A model generated the notes under the pieces. That model was not told the DNA's origin and searched no databases. It saw only the letters and a list, made by a program, of their open reading frames with translations. The position numbers were made by a program, and so were the translations under genes. This document shows positions 25,950 to 34,109 of a stretch of DNA of 64,000 nucleotides, in pieces; the stretch's first letter is position 1, and each line of letters opens with the position of its first letter. Origin of the DNA: Cacconaster sp045599325 (lineage in GTDB: Bacteria > Bacteroidota > Bacteroidia > Bacteroidales > UBA932); the NCBI GenBank assembly GCA_045599325.1, contig JAZRVT010000034.1, positions 10,367-74,366 on the forward strand. The letters are read 5' to 3'.

Positions 25950-27014
25950 ATGGCAAAGGGCAGCACCACAGACACCGTCCAGGAGTTCAAGAGGATCCGC
26001 AACGAGATATTGCAGGGGGACATCAAGCCCTTCTACCTCCTTTTCGGCAAGGAGCACTATTACATCGAAGAGCTGTGCAGGCTCCTGCTGGAGAAGACAG
26101 TCCCTGAGGAGGAGCGCGATTTCGGCCAGCTGGTCTTCTACGGTGCCGACACCACCGCCGAGCAGGTGGTCAGTGCGGCGCGCCAGTATCCGATGATGAT
26201 CTCCCGCCAGATTGTAGTCCTCAAGGAGGCGCAGATGATGCGCCGTGTGGAGGACATCGGAGTCTACTTCGAGGGTGTGATGCCCACCACTGTGCTCGTG
26301 GTCTGCTACAAGACCGTCAACGACATATCCAAGAGCGGGAAGAACATAGACAAGAGGACCGCATTCTACAAGCAGGCCCTGAAAACCGGGGTGGTCTTCG
26401 AGTCGAACCAGATCCAGGACTACAAGATGGCCAAGGCCATCGAAGGATTTGCAGCTGAAAAGGGTCTTTCCATCGACCCTGACGCTGCGGAGCTGCTGGC
26501 AGAGGCCACCGGAGTCAATATGGAGAAGGTGGCGCTCGAAATCGGGAAACTGCTCAAGCTCCTGCCTGAAGGCTCTGTCAGGATAACTGCGAAGGATATC
26601 GAGGAGAATGTTGGGATGAGCCGCGACTACTCTGCTTTCGAGCTCTCCAAAGCGCTCTCCTACAAGAATCCGGAGAAGGTGTTCCGCATCGTGAAGTTCC
26701 TCTCCGAGTCCTCGAAGAGGTTCCCGCTGGTCGTCACGATGGCAGCTCTCTCAAGCCACTTCATGAAACTGCTGCGCTTCCACGCGCTGCTGCAGTCCGG
26801 AGTCCAGCGCCGTGAGGTCCTCGCACAGCTCGGCATCAACCCGTACTTTGCAGGGGAATACGACACTGCTCTCCGCAACTATCCTCTCAAGTCCACCATC
26901 AAGGTCATCGCCCTTCTGAAGGACTACGACCAGAGGTCCAAGAGCAACCGCCGCGGCGAAGCCTCCGACGGAGACCTCCTCACAGAACTTGTATCAAAGA
27001 TTCTCGCCTGCTAG
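25950..27014 (+). CDS. holA: DNA polymerase III subunit delta
   Basis: A 354-residue clamp-loader delta subunit, which opens the beta sliding clamp. It starts MAKGSTTDTVQEFKRIRNEI and has the divergent AAA+ fold with FYLLFGKEHYYIEELCRLLL but no Walker A, as expected for delta. The C-terminal helical part holds SALSSHFMKLLRFHALL-like sequence. It lies 13 bases after rsmE. Its TAG stop shares a CTAG with the convergent HsdR-N gene. Confidence 0.92.
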   Translation: MAKGSTTDTVQEFKRIRNEILQGDIKPFYLLFGKEHYYIEELCRLLLEKTVPEEERDFGQLVFYGADTTAEQVVSAARQYPMMISRQIVVLKEAQMMRRVEDIGVYFEGVMPTTVLVVCYKTVNDISKSGKNIDKRTAFYKQALKTGVVFESNQIQDYKMAKAIEGFAAEKGLSIDPDAAELLAEATGVNMEKVALEIGKLLKLLPEGSVRITAKDIEENVGMSRDYSAFELSKALSYKNPEKVFRIVKFLSESSKRFPLVVTMAALSSHFMKLLRFHALLQSGVQRREVLAQLGINPYFAGEYDTALRNYPLKSTIKVIALLKDYDQRSKSNRRGEASDGDLLTELVSKILAC

Positions 27015-27397
27015 AATCCCAGCGCAGGCATCCCGCTCAGAAACTCATACCCCCCTTCGGAGGAGGCCCCCAGAACGTGCGTCTTAAAGCCGTTGGTTAT
27101 GAGGATATACTTGACTTTCAGCACTCTGGTATAGCGCACAACCTGGTCAATGACTTTGCTGGAGAGAGTCACAGAAGGGGCCTTGCACTCCACCAGCATC
27201 AGCGGGGCGAGTGTGCGGTCGAACACCAGGATGTCCGCCCTGAACTGGCGCCTGTTGTATTCAAAGGGATACTCGCTTTCCATAAGGGTGACAGGAACGC
27301 CGGCCGTGTCGCGCAGCCAGGCTATGACGGACTGTCTCACCTCCTCCTCAGGGGTGAGGGTCACGTTCTTCTTGCGCAGGGGATCGAAAACCTCCAT
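27011..27397 (-). CDS. Stand-alone type I restriction HsdR N-terminal-like nuclease domain
   Basis: A 128-residue protein matching the HSDR_N PD-(D/E)XK fold. It shows EEEVRQSVIAWL, the substrate-binding MESEYPFEYNRRQFRADILV and the catalytic D...ECK set (RADILVFD, LMLVECKAP). No helicase, HsdM or HsdS lies nearby, so it is not a classical restriction system. It is a common single-domain family in Bacteroidota with unknown role. Its ATG overlaps the lipoprotein stop by one base. Confidence 0.85.
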   Translation of the reverse strand: MEVFDPLRKKNVTLTPEEEVRQSVIAWLRDTAGVPVTLMESEYPFEYNRRQFRADILVFDRTLAPLMLVECKAPSVTLSSKVIDQVVRYTRVLKVKYILITNGFKTHVLGASSEGGYEFLSGMPALGF

Positions 27398-27873
27398 CAG
27401 AACTGCCGGATGATGACTCCCACCTTCTGGAACTCGTTCCAGAGCCAGAGACGTCCATCGGAAACCTCTATTACGCCGAGCTTCACAATCAGTGTTGTCT
27501 CCTCACCGTCCTCGACCCTGTAATCCACAGTGCAGACGCACTCGTCGCCCACCTTGGAAGGTGTCATATCAGAGAAAAGTATATGGCAGAACCTTCTCTG
27601 GTCGTCGCTCTGGATGCGGTAAGTCCTGCGCTGGCTGTTGACTGCCTTCTGGCAGGTTTCAGCATCATAGACGAAAGAGCCGGCGCCTTTCATATAGAGC
27701 CCCTCCTCGGCGGCAGCCTCGAAACTCTTCCTTTCAGCAGACTTTGTCTCGACCACTGGAGGTGCGGGCTGCTCAGGTTCAGGCTCCGGACAGGATACTG
27801 CTGTGGAAACGACCGTGACCAGCGCCACAGCCATCATCCTAAACACTGATATTATGCTCTTTCTACTTGTCAT
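27397..27873 (-). CDS. Small hypothetical lipoprotein
   Basis: A 158-residue putative lipoprotein with a signal ending in STAVSC and a Pro/Glu-rich linker (PEPEPEQPAPPVVETK). The middle YMKGAGSFVYDAETCQKAV and a later strand-rich FSDMTPSKVGDECVCTVDYR region are not recognised by me. It overlaps the M6 protease gene by 11 bases, so it may be translated with it and act at the cell envelope. Confidence 0.75.
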   Translation of the reverse strand: MTSRKSIISVFRMMAVALVTVVSTAVSCPEPEPEQPAPPVVETKSAERKSFEAAAEEGLYMKGAGSFVYDAETCQKAVNSQRRTYRIQSDDQRRFCHILFSDMTPSKVGDECVCTVDYRVEDGEETTLIVKLGVIEVSDGRLWLWNEFQKVGVIIRQF

Positions 27874-29866
27874 CGTCCACTTTCATAATCTTTGTGAGAG
27901 TCTCCACGGAGCCGTCAGCATAACGGACTGTCGCTGTTACAGTATGGCTGCCCGCACTGCAGCGGTACATTCCATCCCAGCAGGCCTCGCCGTCAACGGT
28001 CCAGGAGACGGAGGCATCCTTCTCCGTCAGGTTGAGCACTGTCAGCTGCAGCTCCTCGCCGGCCCGGTGACCGGCATTCATTCCGCCGATCAGAGGGAAG
28101 TCGCTCAAACGCTCGATGGCCTTGAATTCAACCCGGCAGCGCTTGCCGGCCACATCCCAGTTCCTGAAGAATATATCGCACCAGTACTCCTCGCCAGGAA
28201 TCAGGCCGGTGATGGTGTAACTTCCGCCATTGCCCGCATCCGCTGTTTCAGGAGGCAGGACACTGTTCTTCGCCCCCCAGCTGATCTGCCAGGAACCTGA
28301 AGCTTTCCTGTCGGAGGAGTCCCAGCAGACAAGCGCGCTTGTCTGGCCCGGGGTGACGGAGAATCCTGTGACATACGGCAGATTCCAGCCGTTGTCGAGA
28401 GTCACAGTACATTCAAATCCTTCCGCGCCCCTGTTCAGGTCGGCGAGGCCGTACCCCACTCCAACAGCGGACCATCCTTTCAGAGGAAAACTTTCTGAAG
28501 AATGGATTGCGGTCACATTGCCGGGACCGGGGAAGAAGGCATCGGCGGCGGAAACCGCAATCGAGCCCGTTGAAGCAGAAACTGGATATATGCAGGGGTG
28601 CGAGGCGCAGGCATTCACTGCGTTTGTGCTCCAGCGCTGCTTTGCGCTCATCGATCCGGCAGCATTGGCGCTCTTGTCAAGATGGTATATGACAAGCCCG
28701 GTGCCTCCTATATGCTCGTCCCACTTGCTGCCGTCCCTGTATTCAATGAAGAAGCGTTCTCCCGATACGGAGGTGGCGAAAAACGGTGCTGCCAGCGCAG
28801 TCTGGACCGGCATCAGGGTCAAAGGGCCCTCGCGCCTGATCTGGCTTGCCGCAGCGATGCCGAGCATCTGCCTCTCAACTATATTGAGATACGGCGGAGT
28901 GCGTCCGTCATTGTTATAGTTGCCGCAATCCATTATGGAGAGCGTTCCGCAGAGGCCGGTGGAGTATCCCTCCACATCATCGTTCACGTCATACATATCC
29001 TTGAGACCGAGGAAGTGGCAGTATTCGTGGCAGATGGTGCCTATGCCTGCAAAGGTGTAGCCGGCCGGGCCGGAGTATTCCGAATAGAGGGAGAAGTTCG
29101 AGATTCTGACGCCGTCGAAGCCCAGCTGCATATCGGAGACATTCCAGGACTGAGGCCAGATGCAGCTGTCCCCGCCGCCCTCGGCCTCATTGTGGCCGGC
29201 GAAGATGAGGAGCACATTGTCCACAGCTCCGTCCCTGTCGAAATCGTAGTTTGCGAAATTGACACCCTGCGCGTCAGCGGCGGCACAGGCGTGGGCCACC
29301 AGCATCTTGATGTTGGCATCAGTCACACCCTGCGCATTCTCGCCGTAGAAGCGGGCTTCATAAGGCACGGTCACAGGACTGCATACGTCGAAGGTGAAAT
29401 TGCAGAAGTCGCCGAGGTTGTCGCGGAAATAGTCGCGAACGCTTCCCGTGGCTCCGTTCTCGCTGTAGTTCTGCTGGTTGAAGAGGTTGTAGATTGCCTG
29501 GCGTGCGGAAGGCACCGTGAACTTCCTGTCCGGGAACTGGACAGGTATCACTATGGTGCGCAGGTTGACCGCAGCCCTTGTCATTATCATCAGAGGGACG
29601 AGCCCTCCTTCTGGATTCAGTCCTTTCAGGGATGCCGCCTGCCTCGGTATCGAATCGGTGAAGCGGTAGAATCCGTCCGCATCCTGGCTCACGATGCGGC
29701 CGTCTGCGGTGGTCTTCCAGGCGCGGTTCTCATCGCCGTGCAGGCAGATTGTGATCTTCGTGCCGTCAGGCTGCGTCACAGTGACAGGATACGGGTAGGC
29801 CTTCACAGCAAAAAGCTGCTGTGAGAAGGCGCAGATGAGCACGATTATTGCCAGTATCCTCTTCAT
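27863..29866 (-). CDS. M6 family (immune-inhibitor-A-like) secreted metalloprotease
   Basis: A 667-residue exported zinc protease. A signal (MKRILAIIVLICAFSQQLFA) is followed by an M6 catalytic domain with the zinc motif TICHEYCHFLGLKDMYD (HExxHxxG). The C-terminal part holds a lectin-like or beta-sandwich stretch and a fibronectin-III-like domain (TGFSVTPGQTSALVCWDSSD), then a further beta domain. M6 enzymes degrade host proteins in some pathogens. Met 29866 is chosen because the signal starts there; 17 extra in-frame residues upstream are unlikely. Confidence 0.9.
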   Translation of the reverse strand: MKRILAIIVLICAFSQQLFAVKAYPYPVTVTQPDGTKITICLHGDENRAWKTTADGRIVSQDADGFYRFTDSIPRQAASLKGLNPEGGLVPLMIMTRAAVNLRTIVIPVQFPDRKFTVPSARQAIYNLFNQQNYSENGATGSVRDYFRDNLGDFCNFTFDVCSPVTVPYEARFYGENAQGVTDANIKMLVAHACAAADAQGVNFANYDFDRDGAVDNVLLIFAGHNEAEGGGDSCIWPQSWNVSDMQLGFDGVRISNFSLYSEYSGPAGYTFAGIGTICHEYCHFLGLKDMYDVNDDVEGYSTGLCGTLSIMDCGNYNNDGRTPPYLNIVERQMLGIAAASQIRREGPLTLMPVQTALAAPFFATSVSGERFFIEYRDGSKWDEHIGGTGLVIYHLDKSANAAGSMSAKQRWSTNAVNACASHPCIYPVSASTGSIAVSAADAFFPGPGNVTAIHSSESFPLKGWSAVGVGYGLADLNRGAEGFECTVTLDNGWNLPYVTGFSVTPGQTSALVCWDSSDRKASGSWQISWGAKNSVLPPETADAGNGGSYTITGLIPGEEYWCDIFFRNWDVAGKRCRVEFKAIERLSDFPLIGGMNAGHRAGEELQLTVLNLTEKDASVSWTVDGEACWDGMYRCSAGSHTVTATVRYADGSVETLTKIMKVDDDK

Positions 29867-29925
29867 TATCTTTCCTGCAGAAAAGATAAAGTTAAGCAAC
29901 TTTCCCGAACAGTCCAAATTTATCC

Positions 29926-29933
29926 TATCTTTG
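29926..29933 (+). promoter_or_regulatory. TATCTTTG promoter box for the lipid-modification trio
   Basis: A perfect TAnnTTTG, then CACTT and ATG 29939. A TTTC at 29901-29904 sits 21 bases upstream in the -33 position. It predicts a leaderless message. Confidence 0.6.
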
Positions 29934-29938
29934 CACTT

Positions 29939-30670
29939 ATGAACCGCCCTGAGAACTGCGCTTTCACCATCATCGTCCCTCTCTTCAACGAAAGGGAGAA
30001 TCTGCCGAGGCTCGAGGAGAAGCTCTCTTCCTATGCAGCCTCCTGCCCTGCCGGAAAGACCTGCGTTCTCTTTGTCGACGACGGTTCAACCGACGGCGGC
30101 GGGGAGCTCCTGGAGGAGATGTGCTCGCGCCACGGCTGCTTCCATTTTGTCAGATTCGCTGAAAACCGCGGGCTGAGCGCTGCCCTTAAGGCAGGTTTCG
30201 ACCTCTGCAACTCTGAGTATGTGGGATATATCGACGCTGACCTCCAGACCGACCCCGAAGACTTCAATCTGCTGCTTCCCTATGCATCCGATTTCGCGCT
30301 TGTCACCGGGATCCGCACCGAACGCCGGGACTCTTTCGTGAAGAAGGCCTCATCAAAGATAGCCAACGGCTGGCGCAGGATGATGACACACGACGGAGTG
30401 GCCGACACCGGCTGCCCGCTGAAAGTGCTGCAGGCCGGCTGCGCACGCAGGATTCCGATGTTCAAGGGAATGCACAGGTTCCTGCCCGCACTCGTCCAGA
30501 TGGCCGGAGGCGAGGTGAAACAGGTTCCTGTCCGCCACTATCCGCGCATCGCCGGGAAGGCCAAATATCACCTCTTCAACCGTCTCTGGGGGCCTTTCAT
30601 CGACTGCTTCGCATTCCGCTGGATGCGCAGCCGCTTCATTGACTACACCATCGAAAAGAGCGACTTCTGA
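29939..30670 (+). CDS. GT2 family glycosyltransferase (ArnC/dolichyl-phosphate mannosyltransferase-like)
   Basis: A 243-residue GT-A transferase expected to move a sugar from a nucleotide donor to a lipid phosphate. It shows FTIIVPLFNERENLP, LFVDDGSTDGGGELL, NRGLSAALKAGFD and the donor-metal motif GYIDADLQTDP. It has no C-terminal membrane helices, unlike typical ArnC. Overlap with the LAB_N gene (TGATG) and the ArnT-like gene after it suggests a lipid-linked sugar pathway for lipid A. Confidence 0.9.
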   Translation: MNRPENCAFTIIVPLFNERENLPRLEEKLSSYAASCPAGKTCVLFVDDGSTDGGGELLEEMCSRHGCFHFVRFAENRGLSAALKAGFDLCNSEYVGYIDADLQTDPEDFNLLLPYASDFALVTGIRTERRDSFVKKASSKIANGWRRMMTHDGVADTGCPLKVLQAGCARRIPMFKGMHRFLPALVQMAGGEVKQVPVRHYPRIAGKAKYHLFNRLWGPFIDCFAFRWMRSRFIDYTIEKSDF

Positions 30671-31308
30671 TGGAAAGCAGCATCTGGGTCTATCTGCTCG
30701 GCCTCCTGGCACAGGCTCTCTTCTCGGCAAGAGTGCTTGTCCAGTGGTTCAAGTCCGAAAAGACGGGAAAGGTTGAGAATCCGACGCTGTTCTGGGTGCT
30801 GAGCCTTGTCGCATCACTCATCTTTTTCGCATACGGCTCGCTGCGCAAGGACTTCCCGCTGATGCTCGGGCAGATACTGGGGTTCTATGTCTATATCTGG
30901 AACCTTGGGGCGAAGGGTGTCTGGCGGAGGTTCGGAGGATGGAGATTCCCTCTGGTGACACTGATATCACTGGTTCCCGCCGCCGCGTTCTGCGGACTGT
31001 CGCTCTCCTGGGAAAGCATCTCGCAGACCCTCTTCAGCAATGAGGGCATACCTCTCTGGCTTATGGTCTTCGGGTCTGTCGGCCAGGTCATCTTCTCGAC
31101 CAGATTCCTCTACCAGTTCATCTTCTCCTCACGTCACGGAGAATCTTCACTCCCTCTCGGATTCTGGCTCATCAGTCTCATCGGCTCGGTTCTGATCCTC
31201 ACCTACGGCATCATAAGGCTCGACCCGATAGTGATCCTGGCCCAGTGCTTCGGACTGGCATCCTACATCAGAAATCTTGTTATATGGAAAAGAAGCAGAC
31301 GCTCATAA
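30670..31308 (+). CDS. LAB_N domain membrane protein, two repeats
   Basis: A 212-residue protein made of two copies of the lipid-A-disaccharide-synthase N-terminal domain (LAB_N). Copy 1 holds ALFSARVLVQWFKSEKTGKV and copy 2 VIFSTRFLYQFIFSSRHGES. Each is followed by an FW..SL..S hairpin and ending in a Y-I-x-N-L motif. It has about six membrane segments. Stand-alone LAB_N proteins often lie between ArnC-type and ArnT-type genes and may flip or present the lipid-linked sugar (inference). Confidence 0.88.
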   Translation: MESSIWVYLLGLLAQALFSARVLVQWFKSEKTGKVENPTLFWVLSLVASLIFFAYGSLRKDFPLMLGQILGFYVYIWNLGAKGVWRRFGGWRFPLVTLISLVPAAAFCGLSLSWESISQTLFSNEGIPLWLMVFGSVGQVIFSTRFLYQFIFSSRHGESSLPLGFWLISLIGSVLILTYGIIRLDPIVILAQCFGLASYIRNLVIWKRSRRS

Positions 31309-32420
31309 ACCTCGACTCTCAGTGGGTCAGGCTGGCCATCTACCTGCTGATGCTGCTGCCGCTGCTCCTGCTGCGCCATATCACCCCTACCAATGAGATG
31401 AAGTACCTGACCATCGCGGACCAGGCCCTGCGCGACGGCAACTTCTGGTGCTTCTACCTTGACGGGGCAATCTATGCCGACAAGCCGCCGCTCTATTTCT
31501 GGATAATAATGCTTTTCAGGAGGCTGCTGGGCTTCCACTGCATCCCCCTGCTCGAGCTCTTCTCCCTGCTTCCGGCATTCGGGACGATACTGGTGCTCAA
31601 CAGATGGTGCTCGGGCGAACTGACAGGGCGCTGGCGCAGCGCCTCGGAGATGGCGCTGATGACAACTGCCTATTTCCTCGGAGGCGCAGTCGTGCTGAGG
31701 ATGGATATGCTGATGGTCCTCTTCATCACCCTCTCCCTGTGGACCTTCTGGCGCATCTATCAGGGTGACAGCAGCCTGAGGCTGAGGATAGCATTCCCGG
31801 TCTATGTCTTTATGGCCATTTTCTCAAAAGGACCGGTGGGGATAATGGTGCCGCTCATCTGCATCCCAGTCTATCTGCTCATTGTCAAGGATTTCCGCAA
31901 AATCGGCAAAATCTGGGGCTGGAGCACCTGGCTGATTCTCGCAACCCTCTGCGGGCTCTGGTGGTGGGGTGTGTATGCCGAAGGCGGAACGCCATACCTC
32001 AACAACCTTCTCTTTCACCAGACAGCGGGACGCGCAGTCAATGCATTCCACCACAAGCGCCACTGGTACTACTACCTCTACACCGTATGGTATGCAATGG
32101 GTCCCTGGTCCCTGCTCACCATCCCCGTCGCGGTATGGGCTGTAGCCAGAAAGATAAGTCTGAGCGACCTGACGAAATTCTTCCTCATCATCTCCACAGT
32201 CTTCTTCATTATGATGTCGGCAGTCAGCTCGAAGCTCGCCATATACCTCCTTCCGTGCTTCGGTCTTTTCAACTGCGCAGCGTTCATCATCCTGCAGCAG
32301 GCTGACGACGGCACACGGAGGTGGCCGTCCGCGGTGAGGAAAACTGTCTTCGCGCTTGCCGGCGCAATCTTCATCGCAGCAGTGGTCATAGGGTTCTTTT
32401 TCCCGGGGATTTTCAAATAA
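31284..32420 (+). CDS. ArnT/PMT-like membrane glycosyltransferase
   Basis: A 378-residue GT-C type transferase with about eight to ten membrane segments. The first loop NEMKYLTIADQALRDGNFWC, with a conserved acidic residue, and IYADKPPLYFWIIMLFRRLL match ArnT/PMT enzymes that add a sugar from a lipid carrier to lipid A. It is shorter than ArnT (about 550), lacking the C-terminal periplasmic part. ATG 31284 lies inside the LAB_N gene (25-base overlap). Confidence 0.88.
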   Translation: MEKKQTLINLDSQWVRLAIYLLMLLPLLLLRHITPTNEMKYLTIADQALRDGNFWCFYLDGAIYADKPPLYFWIIMLFRRLLGFHCIPLLELFSLLPAFGTILVLNRWCSGELTGRWRSASEMALMTTAYFLGGAVVLRMDMLMVLFITLSLWTFWRIYQGDSSLRLRIAFPVYVFMAIFSKGPVGIMVPLICIPVYLLIVKDFRKIGKIWGWSTWLILATLCGLWWWGVYAEGGTPYLNNLLFHQTAGRAVNAFHHKRHWYYYLYTVWYAMGPWSLLTIPVAVWAVARKISLSDLTKFFLIISTVFFIMMSAVSSKLAIYLLPCFGLFNCAAFIILQQADDGTRRWPSAVRKTVFALAGAIFIAAVVIGFFFPGIFK

Positions 32421-32437
32421 CGGAAGAGTTATTTGAT

Positions 32438-32445
32438 TACTTTTG
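32438..32445 (+). promoter_or_regulatory. TACTTTTG promoter box for alr
   Basis: A perfect TAnnTTTG followed by CACAA, 24 bases before ATG 32470. It overlaps a TTG codon that would extend the protein, so the ATG is the start. Confidence 0.6.
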
Positions 32446-32469
32446 CACAACCAAAAACCAGAAAACGCA

Positions 32470-33579
32470 ATGTCAATCTCTACCCCTCACGCCCAGCTTG
32501 AGCTGAGCCGCAGCGGAATGCTCCACAACTACCGCCATTTCCGCTCGAAACTCAAAGATACCACCAAAATGCTCATCCTTGTCAAAGCCAACGGATACGG
32601 ACACGGTGCAGTCGATTTCGCACGCGAAATGGAGAAGGCCGGAGCCGACTATCTTGGCGTTGCATTCCCTGTCGAGGGCGTGGAACTCAAGAAAGCGGGG
32701 ATCGGACTCCCTGTCCTTGTGCTCACTGCCGGAATGGAGAACTATCCTGAAATCATCGAATACGGTCTGGAACCGGGAATGCCTAACATCGAGTCGCTCG
32801 TCCGCTTCCGCGACGAAGTCCGCAAGGCAGGCAGGACCGCCTATCCGGTCCACATCAAGCTTGACACAGGAATGCACCGACTCGGCTTTATGGAGAAAGA
32901 CCTCCCTGCACTCCTCGACTTCCTCAAGGAGAGTCCTGAGATCAAGGTGCAGAGCATCTACTCCCATCTCGCAGCATCCGACGAGCCTCAGCACGACGAG
33001 TTCACACTCGGTCAGATCGCCCTCTACGACCGTCTCAGCAGCGAGATACTCAAAGTGCTCCCATACAAGCCTATCCGCCACATCCTCAACTCAGCAGGCA
33101 TCGAGCGCTTCACCCAGTACCAGTATGATATGGTCCGCCTCGGCGTCGGCATCTACGGTGTCAGCGCTGTCGACTCAAGCCAGCTCAAGCCTGCGGCATT
33201 CCTCCGCTGCCCTATCCTCCAGATCAAGGAGCTTGCTCCTGAAGACGGAACAGTGGGCTACGGCCGCCACGGCAAGCTCGGCCCCGGCATCAAGCGCACA
33301 GCAACCATCTGCGTGGGCTACGCTGACGGCATCAACCGCCACCTCGGCCGCGGAGCCGCAAGCTTCGAGGTCAACGGCAAGATGGCCCCTACCATCGGAA
33401 ACATCTGTATGGATATGTGTATGATCGACATCACCGGCATCGACGCGGAAGTCGGCGACACTGTCACAGTGTTCGGTGACAGGCCTACTGCAATCGACCT
33501 TGCGAAGATTCTTGGAACTATTCCTTACGAAGTCTTCACGTCGATTCCGAAACGTGTCAGAAGAGTGGTGGTCGACTAG
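32470..33579 (+). CDS. alr: Alanine racemase
   Basis: A 369-residue PLP enzyme that makes D-alanine for peptidoglycan. It shows the PLP-lysine motif LILVKANGYGHGAVDFAREM, HIKLDTGMHRLGF, SIYSHLAASD and the catalytic-Tyr region ICVGYADGINRHLGRG. NICMDMCMIDIT is the substrate-loop motif. No MurF fusion is present, unlike in some Bacteroidota. Single-gene unit with its own promoter; its stop shares a CTAG with the convergent gene. Confidence 0.96.
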   Translation: MSISTPHAQLELSRSGMLHNYRHFRSKLKDTTKMLILVKANGYGHGAVDFAREMEKAGADYLGVAFPVEGVELKKAGIGLPVLVLTAGMENYPEIIEYGLEPGMPNIESLVRFRDEVRKAGRTAYPVHIKLDTGMHRLGFMEKDLPALLDFLKESPEIKVQSIYSHLAASDEPQHDEFTLGQIALYDRLSSEILKVLPYKPIRHILNSAGIERFTQYQYDMVRLGVGIYGVSAVDSSQLKPAAFLRCPILQIKELAPEDGTVGYGRHGKLGPGIKRTATICVGYADGINRHLGRGAASFEVNGKMAPTIGNICMDMCMIDITGIDAEVGDTVTVFGDRPTAIDLAKILGTIPYEVFTSIPKRVRRVVVD

Positions 33580-34031
33580 TCAGCCTTCATCGAGAAGCTG
33601 ACGGAAGCGCCGTCATCCGAAAGATCCAGACCCTTGATGTCTATGACGTCAAGGGTTTTCTGCAACTGGTCGATCCTGCGCAGGTCCACACGCACTTTTG
33701 CGTCACCGAGGACCTCTACGAAAGGATAATCCTTCACCGCCTTTTCCAGGATCCCTCCGGCCGCCTTAGTTGCAAATGACTGCGCCCCCTTGAGGAAGAA
33801 GCTGCCGAAGGAATTCTCCTCGCGGCTTTTACCGACCTGATAAGAGAGGGTCAGCCTGTCATTCAGGAAACTTTCAACCTTGAGGATGACGGCAGGCGCC
33901 GAAATGCCCGCAAATGAGACAGGGGTCTCAATGGAGACAGAACTGTCACCGGCATATTCGAAACTGATCTCTTTCCCCGCCTTCTCCCTGATCAGAGACG
34001 ACAGTTCGCTGTATGTAATCTGAGCCTTCAT
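33576..34031 (-). CDS. Hypothetical protein
   Basis: A 151-residue soluble protein starting MKAQITYSELSSLIREKAGK, with an alternating strand pattern and a helix near residues 90-115 (FFLKGAQSFATKAAGGILEK). The end (GLDLSDDGASVSFSMKAD) is acidic. No signal peptide or membrane segment and no family that I recognise. ATG 34031 is chosen because a TATTTTTG box lies 15 bases upstream; a long in-frame extension runs antisense to ugd and is rejected. Confidence 0.75.
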   Translation of the reverse strand: MKAQITYSELSSLIREKAGKEISFEYAGDSSVSIETPVSFAGISAPAVILKVESFLNDRLTLSYQVGKSREENSFGSFFLKGAQSFATKAAGGILEKAVKDYPFVEVLGDAKVRVDLRRIDQLQKTLDVIDIKGLDLSDDGASVSFSMKAD

Positions 34032-34046
34032 ATTCTCTTTTTTCTG

Positions 34047-34054
34047 CAAAAATA
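34047..34054 (-). promoter_or_regulatory. TATTTTTG promoter box for the 151-residue hypothetical gene
   Basis: A minus-strand perfect TAnnTTTG, 15 bases before ATG 34031. Confidence 0.55.
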
Positions 34055-34075
34055 GCAATCCTCGCCATATTTCGC

Positions 34076-34083
34076 TAAATTTG
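34076..34083 (+). promoter_or_regulatory. TAAATTTG promoter box for ugd-dtd
   Basis: A perfect TAnnTTTG, 26 bases before ATG 34110. Confidence 0.6.
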
Positions 34084-34109
34084 CCATAATTACTACAAGA
34101 GTGAATGAT

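Noticed and set aside
27011..27397. Type I restriction system
   Set aside because: Only the HsdR N-terminal domain is present; no helicase, methylase or specificity subunit lies nearby.
28598..29824. A 408-codon plus-strand frame in the M6 protease gene
   Set aside because: Antisense to the zinc-protease domain with its HEYCH motif; no start signal and no recognisable domain.
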